Positions 34,048 to 44,621 of a stretch of 64,000 bases of DNA are shown here, in pieces (position 1 is the stretch's first letter; every line of letters starts with the position of its first letter). The translations under genes were made by a program, and so were the position numbers. This DNA is from Paracoccaceae bacterium. GTDB lineage: Bacteria > Pseudomonadota > Alphaproteobacteria > Rhodobacterales > Rhodobacteraceae. The stretch is taken from the NCBI GenBank assembly GCA_028097405.1, contig JAOHEK010000003.1, forward strand, positions 35,647 to 99,646. The letters run 5' to 3'. Under the pieces are notes generated by a model, which searched no databases, was not told the DNA's origin, and was given only the letters and a program-made list of their open reading frames with translations.

Positions 34048-34104
34048 AAATCTTAACTGGAACGTGATTTCAATTTGTACCCACCGTTAGGGTATCCCTG
34101 CGTC

Positions 34105-34875
34105 ATGTTTAGATCAGCCATTGCCGCACTTTTGTGCCTCGCCACTCCTGCTCTGTCGTTTGAAATGCCGAATGATTTGGCTCGCGCCGAATTCATGCCG
34201 GGTTGGCGCGACGGAAACACCCATGTGGCCGGGCTGACGATCAAGATGGCCCCGGGTTGGAAGACCTATTGGCGGGCACCCGGCGAAGGCGGCATTCCGC
34301 CTCGGTTCAACTGGTCGGGTTCGTCGAATGTCACGAATGTCGAAGTCAGGTTTCCAGTGCCCAAGGTTTACAATCAGAACGGCCTGCAAAGCATCGGTTA
34401 CTCGGACCAAGTGACTTTTCCGTTGGTGATCACCACAAGAAATGGCTCGGCACCTGTGTCGATTGAGGGCGAAATTAACATTGGGGTCTGCGAAGAGATT
34501 TGCGTGCCTGTGACGCTTAAATTGTCGACAACCCTGCCTGCGGTTGGTTCCCATGATCGTGGTCTGGCGGCGCTTTTGAAAAACCGTCCCGAAACTGGTG
34601 GCGGCTTAGCTTGCGAGATTACTCCGATTGCTGACGGTCTGCGGATGACAGCCGTGGCCACGATCCAGCAAATGCCGGGCGAAGAGATTGCGGTGATCGA
34701 AATTGGCGATCCAGAAGTTTGGGTGTCGTCGCCCAAGTTGGTCCGCAAAGGTGGCAAGTTAAGCGCAGAGGTCGAGATGGTTGCCCCCACAGCCAAGCCT
34801 TTTGCGTTGGCGCGCTCGGATGTCCGCATGACGGTTCTGGCCGGTGGTCGAGCGATTGAAATGTTGGGCTGTTGA
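34105..34875 (+). CDS. DsbD N-terminal-domain-like periplasmic protein
   Basis: Signal peptide; WKTYWRAPGEGGIPP, GVCEEICVPV. Confidence 0.75.
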   Translation: MFRSAIAALLCLATPALSFEMPNDLARAEFMPGWRDGNTHVAGLTIKMAPGWKTYWRAPGEGGIPPRFNWSGSSNVTNVEVRFPVPKVYNQNGLQSIGYSDQVTFPLVITTRNGSAPVSIEGEINIGVCEEICVPVTLKLSTTLPAVGSHDRGLAALLKNRPETGGGLACEITPIADGLRMTAVATIQQMPGEEIAVIEIGDPEVWVSSPKLVRKGGKLSAEVEMVAPTAKPFALARSDVRMTVLAGGRAIEMLGC

Positions 34876-34883
34876 TCTTCAGG

Positions 34884-37800
34884 TTAAGCCCGCGCGAACC
34901 GTAATGCTGCCAAGGTCCAGGTGACGAAACATGTCGCCGCTGATCCCAGCACGAACAGTCCTAGTGCTTGTGGAAGCGATGCGCTGCCACCCAAGGCGGC
35001 GGGCAGGCTTCCGGTGAACAGAACGCTGCCCATGGTGGCGACGAACCATCCTCCGATCACAACCATTGCCAGTCCCAGCGTCGTCGAAAGACCCGGTGCA
35101 CGCCCGGTTGAATTCAAGCCGTGACGGAAGGATCGGTAGTTGCGGCCAACGTCGTGACCGATGGCCAAAAGCGCGGGCACGACAAGCAACACCAGAACAA
35201 GTCCAAAACCCAATCCATAGGTCAGGGTGATCACTGTGGGTTTCAGGAACTGCGCATCCTTTGAGGTTTCATAAAGCAATGGGGCAAGTCCAAGAACCGT
35301 GGTTGCGGTCGTTAGGAAAACGGGTCGCAAACGGTCCGCCGCACCATCGATGATCGCGGGCAATAGCCCACGGTCTTCGGCATATTCGTCCACTGTGGTC
35401 ACCAGAACGATACTGTCGTTGATGATGATACCGACCATGCCAATCAGACCGACGATCGAGAACATCGACAGCGGTACATCCCAAATGTAGTGACCCCAGA
35501 TTGCACCAACTAGCCCGAATGGGATGATCGCCATAACGACGAATGGCCGCGACCACGACGCAAAGACCCACGCCAGCACCAAATAAATGCCGGCAAGGCA
35601 CAGGATCAATCCGGTGCCTGCGTCAGACAAGAAGTTGCGTTCGTCTTCGGCAAGGCCTGACATATAGGACGAGATACCGAAATCTTGTTCCAGTTTTGGC
35701 AGAAGCTTCGATTGGATCTCTTCCGAGATTTCGGCCGCGCGGGTCGGATCGTCTTCCGACAAGTCCGCTGTCACTGAAACAACCGCAATGCCATTTTCGC
35801 GTCGGATCGCCGAAAACCCGGTTCGCCGTTCGACGGTCACTATGTCAGCCAGCGGCACATAAACGCCTTCGCCCGATGCCGAAGGGCCGGTGCGGATCAG
35901 CATGCGTTCCAAAAAATCTGCGGTCAGTTCGCCCTCAGGAAGTTCAACACGGATCGCGGCGGATCGTTGACCATCTGGAAAAGTTGCCGCTTCAATGCCG
36001 TTCAGGCGAGCGCGCAAAGTCGCGCCCAGCGTGTCGATTGTTAGCCCAAGCGCTTGACCTTGCGGAGTGAGATCAAGCAACAGTTCTTCTTTGTCGTACC
36101 CAAGATTATCTTCAACAGCCGACACTTCACCATAGCGGCTAATTTGGGTTTTCAACGCTTCGGCGGCGTCTTTTAGGATTTGTGTGTTAGCGCCCGACAG
36201 CTCGATATCCACTGCGTCGCCACCCGGACCACGTCGCCAGCCACGAAAGCTGATGGTTTCCAACAGGGGATGACGCGGGACTGCGTCTTGCAGATCCGCC
36301 ACGAAGGCAAAGCTGGAATAGGGGCGTAAGTCTGCGTCGATCAGTTCAATCGCGATGGACCCAAGCTGGTAGCTTTCCTTGGTCTCGGTCCCGGCCAATC
36401 CGCGCCCGGTATTGCCACCGATTTCCGCCATGGCGAATTTGATCGGGTTCAGCCCGTGTTCCGCTTCGTATTTTGCACCCAGTTCTTCGGCGGCGCGTTG
36501 CGTCGCGCGGACGACGTCTAACGTATCTTCACGGGTGGCTCCGGGCACCATGGCGAAATTACCGGTGACCGATGAACGTTCCGGGGCATTAAAGAACCGC
36601 CATTTGACGTCGCCGTCGATGAAAAGCACGGCTTGGGTCGCCAAAACGACAAAGGCCATTGCCATCACGGGATAGCGTGCCCAGACCACACCCGAGATAA
36701 AGGGGCGGAACAGCCGTTCGCGGAATACGCGAAAGCCCTTGTTCACCTGCCGCGAGGGCCAATCGTACCAATGATCCCGCGAGGTGTGCTTCAACGCGTG
36801 GCTCATGTGATGCGGCAGGATGAGAAAGCATTCGACCAGCGAGGCGGCCAGTACAACGATGACGGTAAATGGAATCGCTTGGATCAGATCCCCAAAACGT
36901 CCACCGATGGACACAAGGCCAAAGAAGGCGATGATGGTTGTAATGGTGGCCGAAAACACAGGCGTGAACATGCGGCGCGCGGCGTTTTCCGCCGCGGTCG
37001 CCGGGTCTTCGCCCAAGCGGCGGGCACGGAAATCGGCGTGTTCACCCACCACAATGGCATCATCGACGACGATCCCCAGCGTGATGATTAGGGCAAAAAG
37101 CGAGATCATGTTGATGGTCAAGCCTGCCGCAAACATGATCGCGATTGTGGCAAGCATCGCCACAGGAATACCAGCGGCCACCCAGATCGCCGTCCGGGTG
37201 TTGAGGAAAAGGAAAAGAAGAAGCACCACAAGGCCAAGGCCCGTCAGTCCATTATACAACAGGATGTTCAGACGGCCCGTGATTGATTCTGCCAAAGTGC
37301 GGATCAGGCTTATTTCAACACCTGTGGGCAGTGTCGATTCCATTTCGGCGGCGACCTCTTCCACAACCGCTTGCATGCGGATCGCGTCGCCGTTCGCAGA
37401 CCTGTCCACGCGGATTGAAATGGCGGAATCCTCGTCGACGAAATAAGCGCGGTCACGGTCAACGCTGCCGACAAGCACATTCGCGACGTCACCGATCCTA
37501 AGTTGCGTTCCATCCTCGTCGGTGCGCAAGACGATATCCGCGATCTGACTGGCCGAGCGTTTTGCAACGCCCGTGCGCACACGTGCCGAACCAGACACGT
37601 CACCTGCAGGGTCGGTTTCAGCCTCGGCGGCGATAGCGTCCGAGATTTGGCGCATCGTGACATCGTGGCGGATCAGGTCCAGCGATGTGACCTCGACCAC
37701 GCTTTCCGGCGAGGCGACGCCGCGGATCGTCGTGCGGGTGACGCCGACCGCGAAAAGGCGGGTGGTGAATTCATCTGCAAAGTTGGCAAGCTGGTCGACA

Positions 37801-38264
37801 CCAACCGGGCCTTTTATGACCACGTCGGTCACACGATCTGACCAGCGACCGCGTTGAATTTCCGGATCATCAGCGTCGGCAGGTAGGTTGTTGACGGTTT
37901 CCAAAGCTGTGGTCACATCGTCCTGAGCCTGAACCATGTCCCAACCGGGCTCGAACTCAAGCGACATAGTCGCAGAACCTTCGCGGGACCGGGACGAGGT
38001 TTGGGTGACCCCATCAACTGCCTGAAGTGTGGGTTGCAAGACCTCGACGATTGCGGCGTCAACGTCTTCAGCGCCGGCACCGTCCCAAGTGATTCCGACC
38101 GTGATGTCGTCAATGACGACGTCGGGGAAGAACTGCGCGCGCATTTGCGGGGCCGCATAAAGACCCGCACAGACCAGCAACACCAAAAGCAGGTTCGCCG
38201 CCGTTCGATGACGTGTAAAATAGGCAAGCAGACCGCCCGTAGCTTTGCTGAGATCGCGTACCAT
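34884..38264 (-). CDS. RND efflux transporter permease
   Basis: About 1126 aa, AcrB/HAE1 topology; DDAIVVGEH, INDSIVLVTTVDEY. Confidence 0.95.
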   Translation of the reverse strand: MVRDLSKATGGLLAYFTRHRTAANLLLVLLVCAGLYAAPQMRAQFFPDVVIDDITVGITWDGAGAEDVDAAIVEVLQPTLQAVDGVTQTSSRSREGSATMSLEFEPGWDMVQAQDDVTTALETVNNLPADADDPEIQRGRWSDRVTDVVIKGPVGVDQLANFADEFTTRLFAVGVTRTTIRGVASPESVVEVTSLDLIRHDVTMRQISDAIAAEAETDPAGDVSGSARVRTGVAKRSASQIADIVLRTDEDGTQLRIGDVANVLVGSVDRDRAYFVDEDSAISIRVDRSANGDAIRMQAVVEEVAAEMESTLPTGVEISLIRTLAESITGRLNILLYNGLTGLGLVVLLLFLFLNTRTAIWVAAGIPVAMLATIAIMFAAGLTINMISLFALIITLGIVVDDAIVVGEHADFRARRLGEDPATAAENAARRMFTPVFSATITTIIAFFGLVSIGGRFGDLIQAIPFTVIVVLAASLVECFLILPHHMSHALKHTSRDHWYDWPSRQVNKGFRVFRERLFRPFISGVVWARYPVMAMAFVVLATQAVLFIDGDVKWRFFNAPERSSVTGNFAMVPGATREDTLDVVRATQRAAEELGAKYEAEHGLNPIKFAMAEIGGNTGRGLAGTETKESYQLGSIAIELIDADLRPYSSFAFVADLQDAVPRHPLLETISFRGWRRGPGGDAVDIELSGANTQILKDAAEALKTQISRYGEVSAVEDNLGYDKEELLLDLTPQGQALGLTIDTLGATLRARLNGIEAATFPDGQRSAAIRVELPEGELTADFLERMLIRTGPSASGEGVYVPLADIVTVERRTGFSAIRRENGIAVVSVTADLSEDDPTRAAEISEEIQSKLLPKLEQDFGISSYMSGLAEDERNFLSDAGTGLILCLAGIYLVLAWVFASWSRPFVVMAIIPFGLVGAIWGHYIWDVPLSMFSIVGLIGMVGIIINDSIVLVTTVDEYAEDRGLLPAIIDGAADRLRPVFLTTATTVLGLAPLLYETSKDAQFLKPTVITLTYGLGFGLVLVLLVVPALLAIGHDVGRNYRSFRHGLNSTGRAPGLSTTLGLAMVVIGGWFVATMGSVLFTGSLPAALGGSASLPQALGLFVLGSAATCFVTWTLAALRFARA

Positions 38265-38363
38265 TTCCTTACGTTCTCCTAACCCAGAGAAGCGCCTGCG
38301 GCGCACGCTTTTGGTTCGTCATCGGCCTTTTGCCATTTCCTTGGCCGCAAGTGGGACGAACGG

Positions 38364-39830
38364 TTATCCACCCATACGGCTTTCGATCCGCTCGACCATC
38401 TGAGCGGGCACGCGGTCTTCTTTCAGTGCCGACAACACCCGGGTTTTGGCTTCGTCTGGCATGAACTGATTGCCTTCGACAAAGGCCACAAGCCGCGCGC
38501 GTCGATCGGGATCAAGCGCCAGTAATTCGGGTTCTGCCGGAGCCTCTTGCCCTTCTGGGCGGATCGGACCGATGCGGATACCGGCACCCAATAGCGGTGT
38601 GCGTTCAGCGACAACTTCGCGCCCCCGTAGGTTTCGTGCGCGGACAATCACATCGTCGCCCTCGCGGCGCAAAACCGTGACGTTGGCCACTTCAAGTCGG
38701 TCTTCTTCCCCCAATACCAGCACTGTACCTGCGGCATCGACCGCAAAGGCAGGTAGTCGGGTCACGTTTTCCAAGGGGGGCTCTTCGATACGGATCGAGA
38801 CGAAATCACCGGGCCGGAAACCCGGCGTGTTGTCGAGGCGCGCAAACAAAAGTCTTCCGGTTTGCCCATCCCCCACATTAGCACTTTCACGGCTGATTAT
38901 GCCGCGTGCTTCCAGATCGACGCCAAGGATGTCGATTGATGCGATGACATCGGCCCCGATCAGATCACCGGTTTCGTTCAGCAGCCGCGTGTATTGCGGC
39001 GTCGAGACACGGAAAGCGACTTCCAGCGCGTCGGGGTCAACCAACCGCGCCAGTGCTTCGCCCGAAGACACGCGACCGCCCGGGATCATCGCAACCTCGG
39101 ACAGGACGCCGTCGAATTCGGCGGCAATTTCGGTATCGGCCACGCCGCGCTTCGCGTCCGCCAGGGCGATGCGGCGGCGGTCTAATGTGGTTTTGGCTTG
39201 GTCAATGCGCGCTTCCGCGCTGGCTTCGGCCTGGCGACTGGACAAGATCGCGCCGTTCGCCGTTGCCAGAGCAAGTTCAGCGATTTCCACGGCAGCGGTT
39301 GACCCGACGCCGCGCTCAAGCAGATCCTGTTGGCGGGCCAAAGCGTTGGCTCGCAATCGCGCCTGATCTTTGGCCCCTGTTATTTCATCGCGCGATAGGA
39401 GCAAAAGACGTTCTGCATCGCGCAGGTCAGCCTCGGCTTCGGCAAGATCCGCGCCGGCCGTATCCTGAGCAGATTGCGCTTCGACCGGATTTAAACGAAC
39501 CAGAACATCGCCTGCTTTAACTTGGCCGCCTTCTTCGACCTGTTCTGAGATCCACATGATCGCGCCAGCTGTAGCCGCGCGCAGTTCCAGCGTTCGCCGA
39601 GCGCGCAATTCGCCAAAGGTGGTCAGGACGGGGCGGATGGTTTCGGGTTCAATGACGACAACATTGGCCGCAAAGACGCGTTCACGCTGAGGCCGTTGGC
39701 TGGGTTCTTCCGCCCACCGGGCCTCCAAGGCACCCCAAACCATGGATCCCGCATAGGCCATCAGGCCGAAGGTCACGGCAATAAGCAAAAGTCCGGTGAG
39801 GCATCGTCGTAAAAAGCGCACGAAAATCAT
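38364..39830 (-). CDS. RND efflux periplasmic adaptor subunit
   Basis: ELRAATAGAIMWISEQVEEGGQVKAGDVLVRL; adjacent to permease. Confidence 0.9.
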   Translation of the reverse strand: MIFVRFLRRCLTGLLLIAVTFGLMAYAGSMVWGALEARWAEEPSQRPQRERVFAANVVVIEPETIRPVLTTFGELRARRTLELRAATAGAIMWISEQVEEGGQVKAGDVLVRLNPVEAQSAQDTAGADLAEAEADLRDAERLLLLSRDEITGAKDQARLRANALARQQDLLERGVGSTAAVEIAELALATANGAILSSRQAEASAEARIDQAKTTLDRRRIALADAKRGVADTEIAAEFDGVLSEVAMIPGGRVSSGEALARLVDPDALEVAFRVSTPQYTRLLNETGDLIGADVIASIDILGVDLEARGIISRESANVGDGQTGRLLFARLDNTPGFRPGDFVSIRIEEPPLENVTRLPAFAVDAAGTVLVLGEEDRLEVANVTVLRREGDDVIVRARNLRGREVVAERTPLLGAGIRIGPIRPEGQEAPAEPELLALDPDRRARLVAFVEGNQFMPDEAKTRVLSALKEDRVPAQMVERIESRMGG

Positions 39831-39904
39831 CCAGTTATGGGATATCTACTATGTAGGCCTTTTCGGTATTTAGCAAAGTTCTAAAGGTAAAACGTTCGCG
39901 AGCG

Positions 39905-40447
39905 CTATTTCCGTCGCAAATGTTCGTCAAGGCGCGGCATTATTTCCACAAAATTGCAGGGACGGTGCCGAAAATCTAGCTGAAGGCTTAAAATTTCGTC
40001 CCACGCGTCCTTGCAAGCCCCTGTACTGCCCGGCAATGCGAACAGATATGTTCCGTTTGCCACACCACCACAAGCACGGCTTTGGACCGCGGACGTGCCA
40101 ATTTTAGCCATAGAAACATGAGTGAAAACGGTGCCAAAGGCGTCGATTTCTTTCTCGTAGACATCGCGGTGCGCTTCAACGGTTACGTCTCGACCCGTCA
40201 GGCCTGTGCCTCCGGTGGAAATAATGACGTCGATGGCATCGTCGGCGCACCATTTCCGCAAAATGTCAGCGATATTGGCGCGATCGTCCGTCACAATATC
40301 GCGTGCCGCAAGCGTATGACCCGTCTTTTCAAGGCGCGCCACCAGCGTGTCACCTGAGCGATCGTCATCAAGGCTGCGTGTATCACTGACGGCCAAAACA
40401 GCGATACGAACCGGAAGAAAGTCGCGGGTGTCGTCGATGCGGCTCAT
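39905..40447 (-). CDS. moaB: Molybdenum cofactor biosynthesis protein B
   Basis: VSDTRSLDDDRSGDTLV, ISTGGTGLTGRDVT, FALPGSTGACKDAWDEI. Confidence 0.92.
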   Translation of the reverse strand: MSRIDDTRDFLPVRIAVLAVSDTRSLDDDRSGDTLVARLEKTGHTLAARDIVTDDRANIADILRKWCADDAIDVIISTGGTGLTGRDVTVEAHRDVYEKEIDAFGTVFTHVSMAKIGTSAVQSRACGGVANGTYLFALPGSTGACKDAWDEILSLQLDFRHRPCNFVEIMPRLDEHLRRK

Positions 40448-41064
40448 ATGCGTTTGTCCTCGAACAATAGGCGAAGCGCGAGGGCTCCGAAGATGGTTGC
40501 TGTGATCCACCGCAAAATGCGCTCAAAGCTGGGGTTCTTTACCATGTGTTGACCGATACTGCCTGCGAATACGCCAACCGCGCCGTTGATGAAGAACCCT
40601 CCGGCCGCGATCATCGCGCCAAGGATCAGGAACTGCGGCAACACGGGGCGGGTTGGATCGACGAATTGCGGAAGGAAGGCGAGGATAAAAAGGATCACTT
40701 TGGGATTTGCAAGGTTCACGAGCAGCGCGTCGCGAAACGCTCGGGACGTCGGCATGGCTTGGATGTCAGATGACCCAAGCGGAGACCGCAAGGTGCGCCA
40801 TGCCAGCCAGACCAGATAGACAGCACCAAAATAGCGGATCACGTCGAAGATCACGGGGTACTGGGCGACAAGATAGCCAAGGCCAAGGCCTGCGATCAAA
40901 ACATGCACCATGGAACCCGTGGAAACTCCAAGCGACGCAGCTATAGCCGGACGTGCGCCACCGCGCGTGCCTTGCGCCAAGCAGAACAGCATATCCGCAC
41001 CCGGCGTGAAGTTCAGCGCCAACGCCGCAGGCAGAAATGCTAGAAGGACAAGTGGGTCGATCAT
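40444..41064 (-). CDS. LysE-family translocator
   Basis: FTPGADMLFCLAQGTRGGARPAIAASLGVSTG. Confidence 0.9.
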   Translation of the reverse strand: MIDPLVLLAFLPAALALNFTPGADMLFCLAQGTRGGARPAIAASLGVSTGSMVHVLIAGLGLGYLVAQYPVIFDVIRYFGAVYLVWLAWRTLRSPLGSSDIQAMPTSRAFRDALLVNLANPKVILFILAFLPQFVDPTRPVLPQFLILGAMIAAGGFFINGAVGVFAGSIGQHMVKNPSFERILRWITATIFGALALRLLFEDKRI

Positions 41065-41822
41065 CCGCGCAGCCGCGCTTGCAGGTCAAGAAGATCGGCC
41101 CACGCTTCGCGTTTGGCTTCCGCTGTCCGCAAAAGATAGGCCGGGTGAAAAATCGGCAAGCAGGGTTTGCCCATGGCCTCGGTCCATTTGCCGCGCAGCT
41201 TGGTGATGCCACGTTGGCCCAAAAGTGCCTGACAGGCGTGGTTGCCCATGGCGACGATCAGATCGGGATTAATCAACTCAACGTGGCGCTTAAGAAACGG
41301 CAGCATCATGGCCATTTCGTCGGGCTTGGGGTCACGGTTCTGGGGCGGACGCCACGGCAGAACGTTAGTGATATAAAGCCCTTGATCGCGGTCGGGGTTA
41401 TCGCGCGACAGGTGGATGTGGCTGAACATTAGGTCCAAAAGCTGACCCGCGCGCCCGACGAAAGGCTTGCCTGCCATATCCTCGTCCCGGCCCGGTGCCT
41501 CGCCAATAATCATGACGCGCGCATTTGGCTGACCGTCCGAGAACACCAGTTGCTTGGCCCCGCGCTTTAGGTCGCAATGCGGATAAGCCTTTATCGCGGC
41601 TTTAAGCGCGGCCAGATCAGTCGCTGCCTTGGCGGCGGCTTGTGCGATGCCAACAGTATCGACTTCGGCCATTGGCACAGGACCGGTTTGAGTGGTTTTG
41701 GCTGGTGCTTTCTTTGGCTTTTCTGGGACCTTCGTGCGGTCTATAGGCGCGTCCATAATCGCTTCGTCTGCACCGCAGGCGATTTGCCATTCAAGAGCCG
41801 CTTTCATTTCCCAGAATCCCAT
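41061..41822 (-). CDS. Uracil-DNA glycosylase, family 4-like
   Basis: IGEAPGRDEDMAGKPFVGRAGQLLD, HPAYLLR. Confidence 0.92.
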   Translation of the reverse strand: MGFWEMKAALEWQIACGADEAIMDAPIDRTKVPEKPKKAPAKTTQTGPVPMAEVDTVGIAQAAAKAATDLAALKAAIKAYPHCDLKRGAKQLVFSDGQPNARVMIIGEAPGRDEDMAGKPFVGRAGQLLDLMFSHIHLSRDNPDRDQGLYITNVLPWRPPQNRDPKPDEMAMMLPFLKRHVELINPDLIVAMGNHACQALLGQRGITKLRGKWTEAMGKPCLPIFHPAYLLRTAEAKREAWADLLDLQARLRG

Positions 41823-41868
41823 GGGCCCAGGCTATGCTGAGGCGGGGCCAAGGACAATGCGGTTCGAT

Positions 41869-42132
41869 CTAATCGACGACCACACCCAAAACAAACGAGG
41901 TGACCTTTTCTTCCGGCATCTCGCAAGGCTTCAAAAGCGTCGAGCCATCGGCCAGCCGGTAAAGATTAAAGCTGACATAATCATTGCCGCCAAGTTCCTC
42001 GGCTTCGAGTTTTTGCGAACGGCCCGTGGCCATGACGGTTTTCGTGATCCGATACCGCTTGCCGTCAAAGCTGCCGCCATAGCCCCCGGCGGGCATGGCA
42101 TCAAACGCGGTGAGGAAATCGTCCAGCATCAT
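41869..42132 (-). CDS. Hypothetical protein (87 aa)
   Basis: MMLDDFLTAFDAMPAGGYGGSFDGKRYRITKT; overlaps plsY stop. Confidence 0.65.
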   Translation of the reverse strand: MMLDDFLTAFDAMPAGGYGGSFDGKRYRITKTVMATGRSQKLEAEELGGNDYVSFNLYRLADGSTLLKPCEMPEEKVTSFVLGVVVD

Positions 42133-42737
42133 TCTTTTTGACCAACGCGAGGCTCGGTGCCTGCGCGAAGGCGCTTGATGTTGGCGCGATGCGCCCAAAA
42201 GACGATCAAAGCCATGACAAACGTCACCAAGGATGCCTGACCAACACCAAGGAATACGGCTGCCAGTGGCGCACAGGCCGTCGCGATCAGGGCCGACAGA
42301 GATGAGATGCGCGATACAAGGAATGAGACAAGCCAAAGCCCCATCGCAACCAATCCAAGAAGCGGTGCCAAGCCAAGCAATGTCCCAAGGAACGTCGCAA
42401 CGCCCTTACCGCCTTTGAAGTTAAGCCAGACCGGAAAGATGTGACCCAGAAACGCAAACAAGCCTGCGATTTGTGCCGCCTCTTCGCCAGCAAGAGCGCG
42501 CGCCACCAAGACGGCGATCAGGCCTTTCGAACTGTCAAGGACCAGCGTGGCAAGTGCGGCGGGTTTAGAGCCTGTGCGCAAGACATTCGTAGCCCCGATA
42601 TTACCAGACCCAATGCTGCGCGGATCCGGCAGCCCAAAAAGCTTTGCCATCACCAGACCAAAGGGCACTCCGCCAAGCAAAAAAGCGGCGATTGCTACAA
42701 GCAGCAGCAGCGGAATTGCGGTGTCGATTGGTGGCAT
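42129..42737 (-). CDS. plsY: Glycerol-3-phosphate acyltransferase
   Basis: SIGSGNIGATNVLRTG, NFKGGKGVATFLG. Confidence 0.95.
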   Translation of the reverse strand: MPPIDTAIPLLLLVAIAAFLLGGVPFGLVMAKLFGLPDPRSIGSGNIGATNVLRTGSKPAALATLVLDSSKGLIAVLVARALAGEEAAQIAGLFAFLGHIFPVWLNFKGGKGVATFLGTLLGLAPLLGLVAMGLWLVSFLVSRISSLSALIATACAPLAAVFLGVGQASLVTFVMALIVFWAHRANIKRLRAGTEPRVGQKE

Positions 42738-42788
42738 GGCCGTCTCCCTCGCCGCCAGAATAGGCAGACCGGGATCAGAGGCAAGAGT

Positions 42789-44069
42789 TTAGACGTCTGA
42801 TATCGGCGCGACGTTGATCCGTTCGCCCGCGACCCATGTGTCCAAAACACGGCCTTCCATACGCGCTTCGTCGAAGGGGGTATTCTTGGACTTTGACTGA
42901 AGCTTGAAACGGTTCATCACAAAGGGCGCGTCGGGATCGAACAGAACAAGGTCGGCGGGGGCTTCGGGTGCTAGGCGCCCCGATGAGAGGCCAAGGCGTT
43001 TTGCCGGATTCAGCGACAGCGCGCGCCACAGTCCGGGCAGATCGATTTGGCCTGCGTGGTAAAGGCGCATTGAGGCGGGCAAAAGTGTTTCCAACCCAAT
43101 GGCGCCCGAGGCCGCTTCCTCGAACGGCAGACGTTTGGATTCTTCGTCCTGCGGTGTGTGCATGGACGAAATGACGTCGATGACCCCCGTTGCCACGGCC
43201 TCCGCCACGGCCAAACGATCGTCTTCCGACCGAAGTGGCGGTTTGACCTTGAAGAAGGTGCGATAGTCTCCGACGTCAAGCTCGTTCAAAGTCAGATGGT
43301 GGATTGAAACACCTGCCGTTACGTCCAGCCCCGCCTCTTTTGCGCGCTGAAGTCGCACTACCGCGCGCGCGGTGGTAATTTGGTCAGCGTGGTATCGCCC
43401 GCCAGTCATTTCGACGATGGCAATGTCGCGATCAAGGCCCATCCGTTCAGCCAAGGGCGACACTGCAGGAATGCCCTTCAAAGCCGCGAATTTTCCGCTG
43501 GTTGCGGCGGCTCCGGCAGACAGCGTTGGTTCCTGTGGGTGCGCGACAACCAACGCGCCAAGCGCAGCGGCATAGGTCATGCAGCGCGAAAAGACCTTGG
43601 GGTTTTCCGTAACCCGGTCGCAATCGGTAAACGCCACGGCACCAGCATCCAGCAGAAAACCGATTTCGGCCATCTCGCGGCCTTCGCGGCCACGGGTCAG
43701 CGCAGCCATAGGCAAAACGTTGACGGGAGCCGCTTCATTTGCCCGGCGGCGCACGAATTCCAGAACTTCCGGGGTGTCGATGGCAGGCAAGGTATCCGGG
43801 CGCGTCACGATGGTTGTCACACCACCGGCAGCGGCGGCCAACCCGGCGGTGCGGAAGCTTTCTTTGTGACGTTCGCCGGGTTCCGACACTTTGACGCCGA
43901 TATCGACGATACCGGGTGCCAGACATTTGCCATCGCAATCGATCTGGGTTGCACCATCCAGACCTTGCGGACCGGCGATTACACCATCCTTGATCGCAAG
44001 CGTGCCAATTGTGTCTGTCCCCTTCTCGGGGTCGATCAGGCGGGCGTTGGTGAAAATCGTCGGTATCAT
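42789..44069 (-). CDS. pyrC: Dihydroorotase
   Basis: CLAPGIVDIGVKVSEPG, dihydroorotase layout. Confidence 0.9.
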   Translation of the reverse strand: MIPTIFTNARLIDPEKGTDTIGTLAIKDGVIAGPQGLDGATQIDCDGKCLAPGIVDIGVKVSEPGERHKESFRTAGLAAAAGGVTTIVTRPDTLPAIDTPEVLEFVRRRANEAAPVNVLPMAALTRGREGREMAEIGFLLDAGAVAFTDCDRVTENPKVFSRCMTYAAALGALVVAHPQEPTLSAGAAATSGKFAALKGIPAVSPLAERMGLDRDIAIVEMTGGRYHADQITTARAVVRLQRAKEAGLDVTAGVSIHHLTLNELDVGDYRTFFKVKPPLRSEDDRLAVAEAVATGVIDVISSMHTPQDEESKRLPFEEAASGAIGLETLLPASMRLYHAGQIDLPGLWRALSLNPAKRLGLSSGRLAPEAPADLVLFDPDAPFVMNRFKLQSKSKNTPFDEARMEGRVLDTWVAGERINVAPISDV

Positions 44070-44081
44070 AGGTTTCAGGTG

Positions 44082-44621
44082 TCAGAAGACGGCAAAAAGC
44101 ACAAGAGCGGCGGCAAAAATCAAGGCTCCCAGCGCAATGACCCAAGACCCTTTTTGCTGTTTAAGACGCGCCTGATCCAAACCTGCTTTGGGCAGCGTCA
44201 CGCGACCTTCGGTCGCCGCAACTCGGGCCATCTGAAAAGGCGGTACAGCGTCGGGTTCATGGAACACGCCGATGAACGTGAGCGCAGGATTGGGATCAAG
44301 CGTTTGCGCGGTGCCCTGAAACGCAGAGGATGGGATGATCACGATCAAATCAGTCAAAGCGTCAAGCGCCGCGCGCTTGTCCTTCAAGTCACTTTCCTTG
44401 ATCCCATAACCGTCGGCAAGGTAAGTCGCCAAACCGATCGGCCCGATGACTTCAGCGGAAAAAACTTCGACCTTCGCCGGGTTCAGAGTGACGTCAGCGC
44501 CAAGAAGTTTTTCGACATTGGCTACGGTGAACGCGGTGACCCCAACGGGGTCAAGCTTGGCCGTGAAAATGCGGGTTATTCCGGTTTCATTGGCGCGGAC
44601 AAGATAGGGGTCGTCGGTCAT
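44082..44621 (-). CDS. Hypothetical protein with C-terminal TM
   Basis: 179 aa. Confidence 0.6.
   Translation of the reverse strand: MTDDPYLVRANETGITRIFTAKLDPVGVTAFTVANVEKLLGADVTLNPAKVEVFSAEVIGPIGLATYLADGYGIKESDLKDKRAALDALTDLIVIIPSSAFQGTAQTLDPNPALTFIGVFHEPDAVPPFQMARVAATEGRVTLPKAGLDQARLKQQKGSWVIALGALIFAAALVLFAVF

Noticed and set aside
36820-37446. 208-aa plus-strand ORF (and 38470-39366)
   Set aside because: Antisense to the RND permease and adaptor genes; Ser/Arg/Thr-rich shadow translations.
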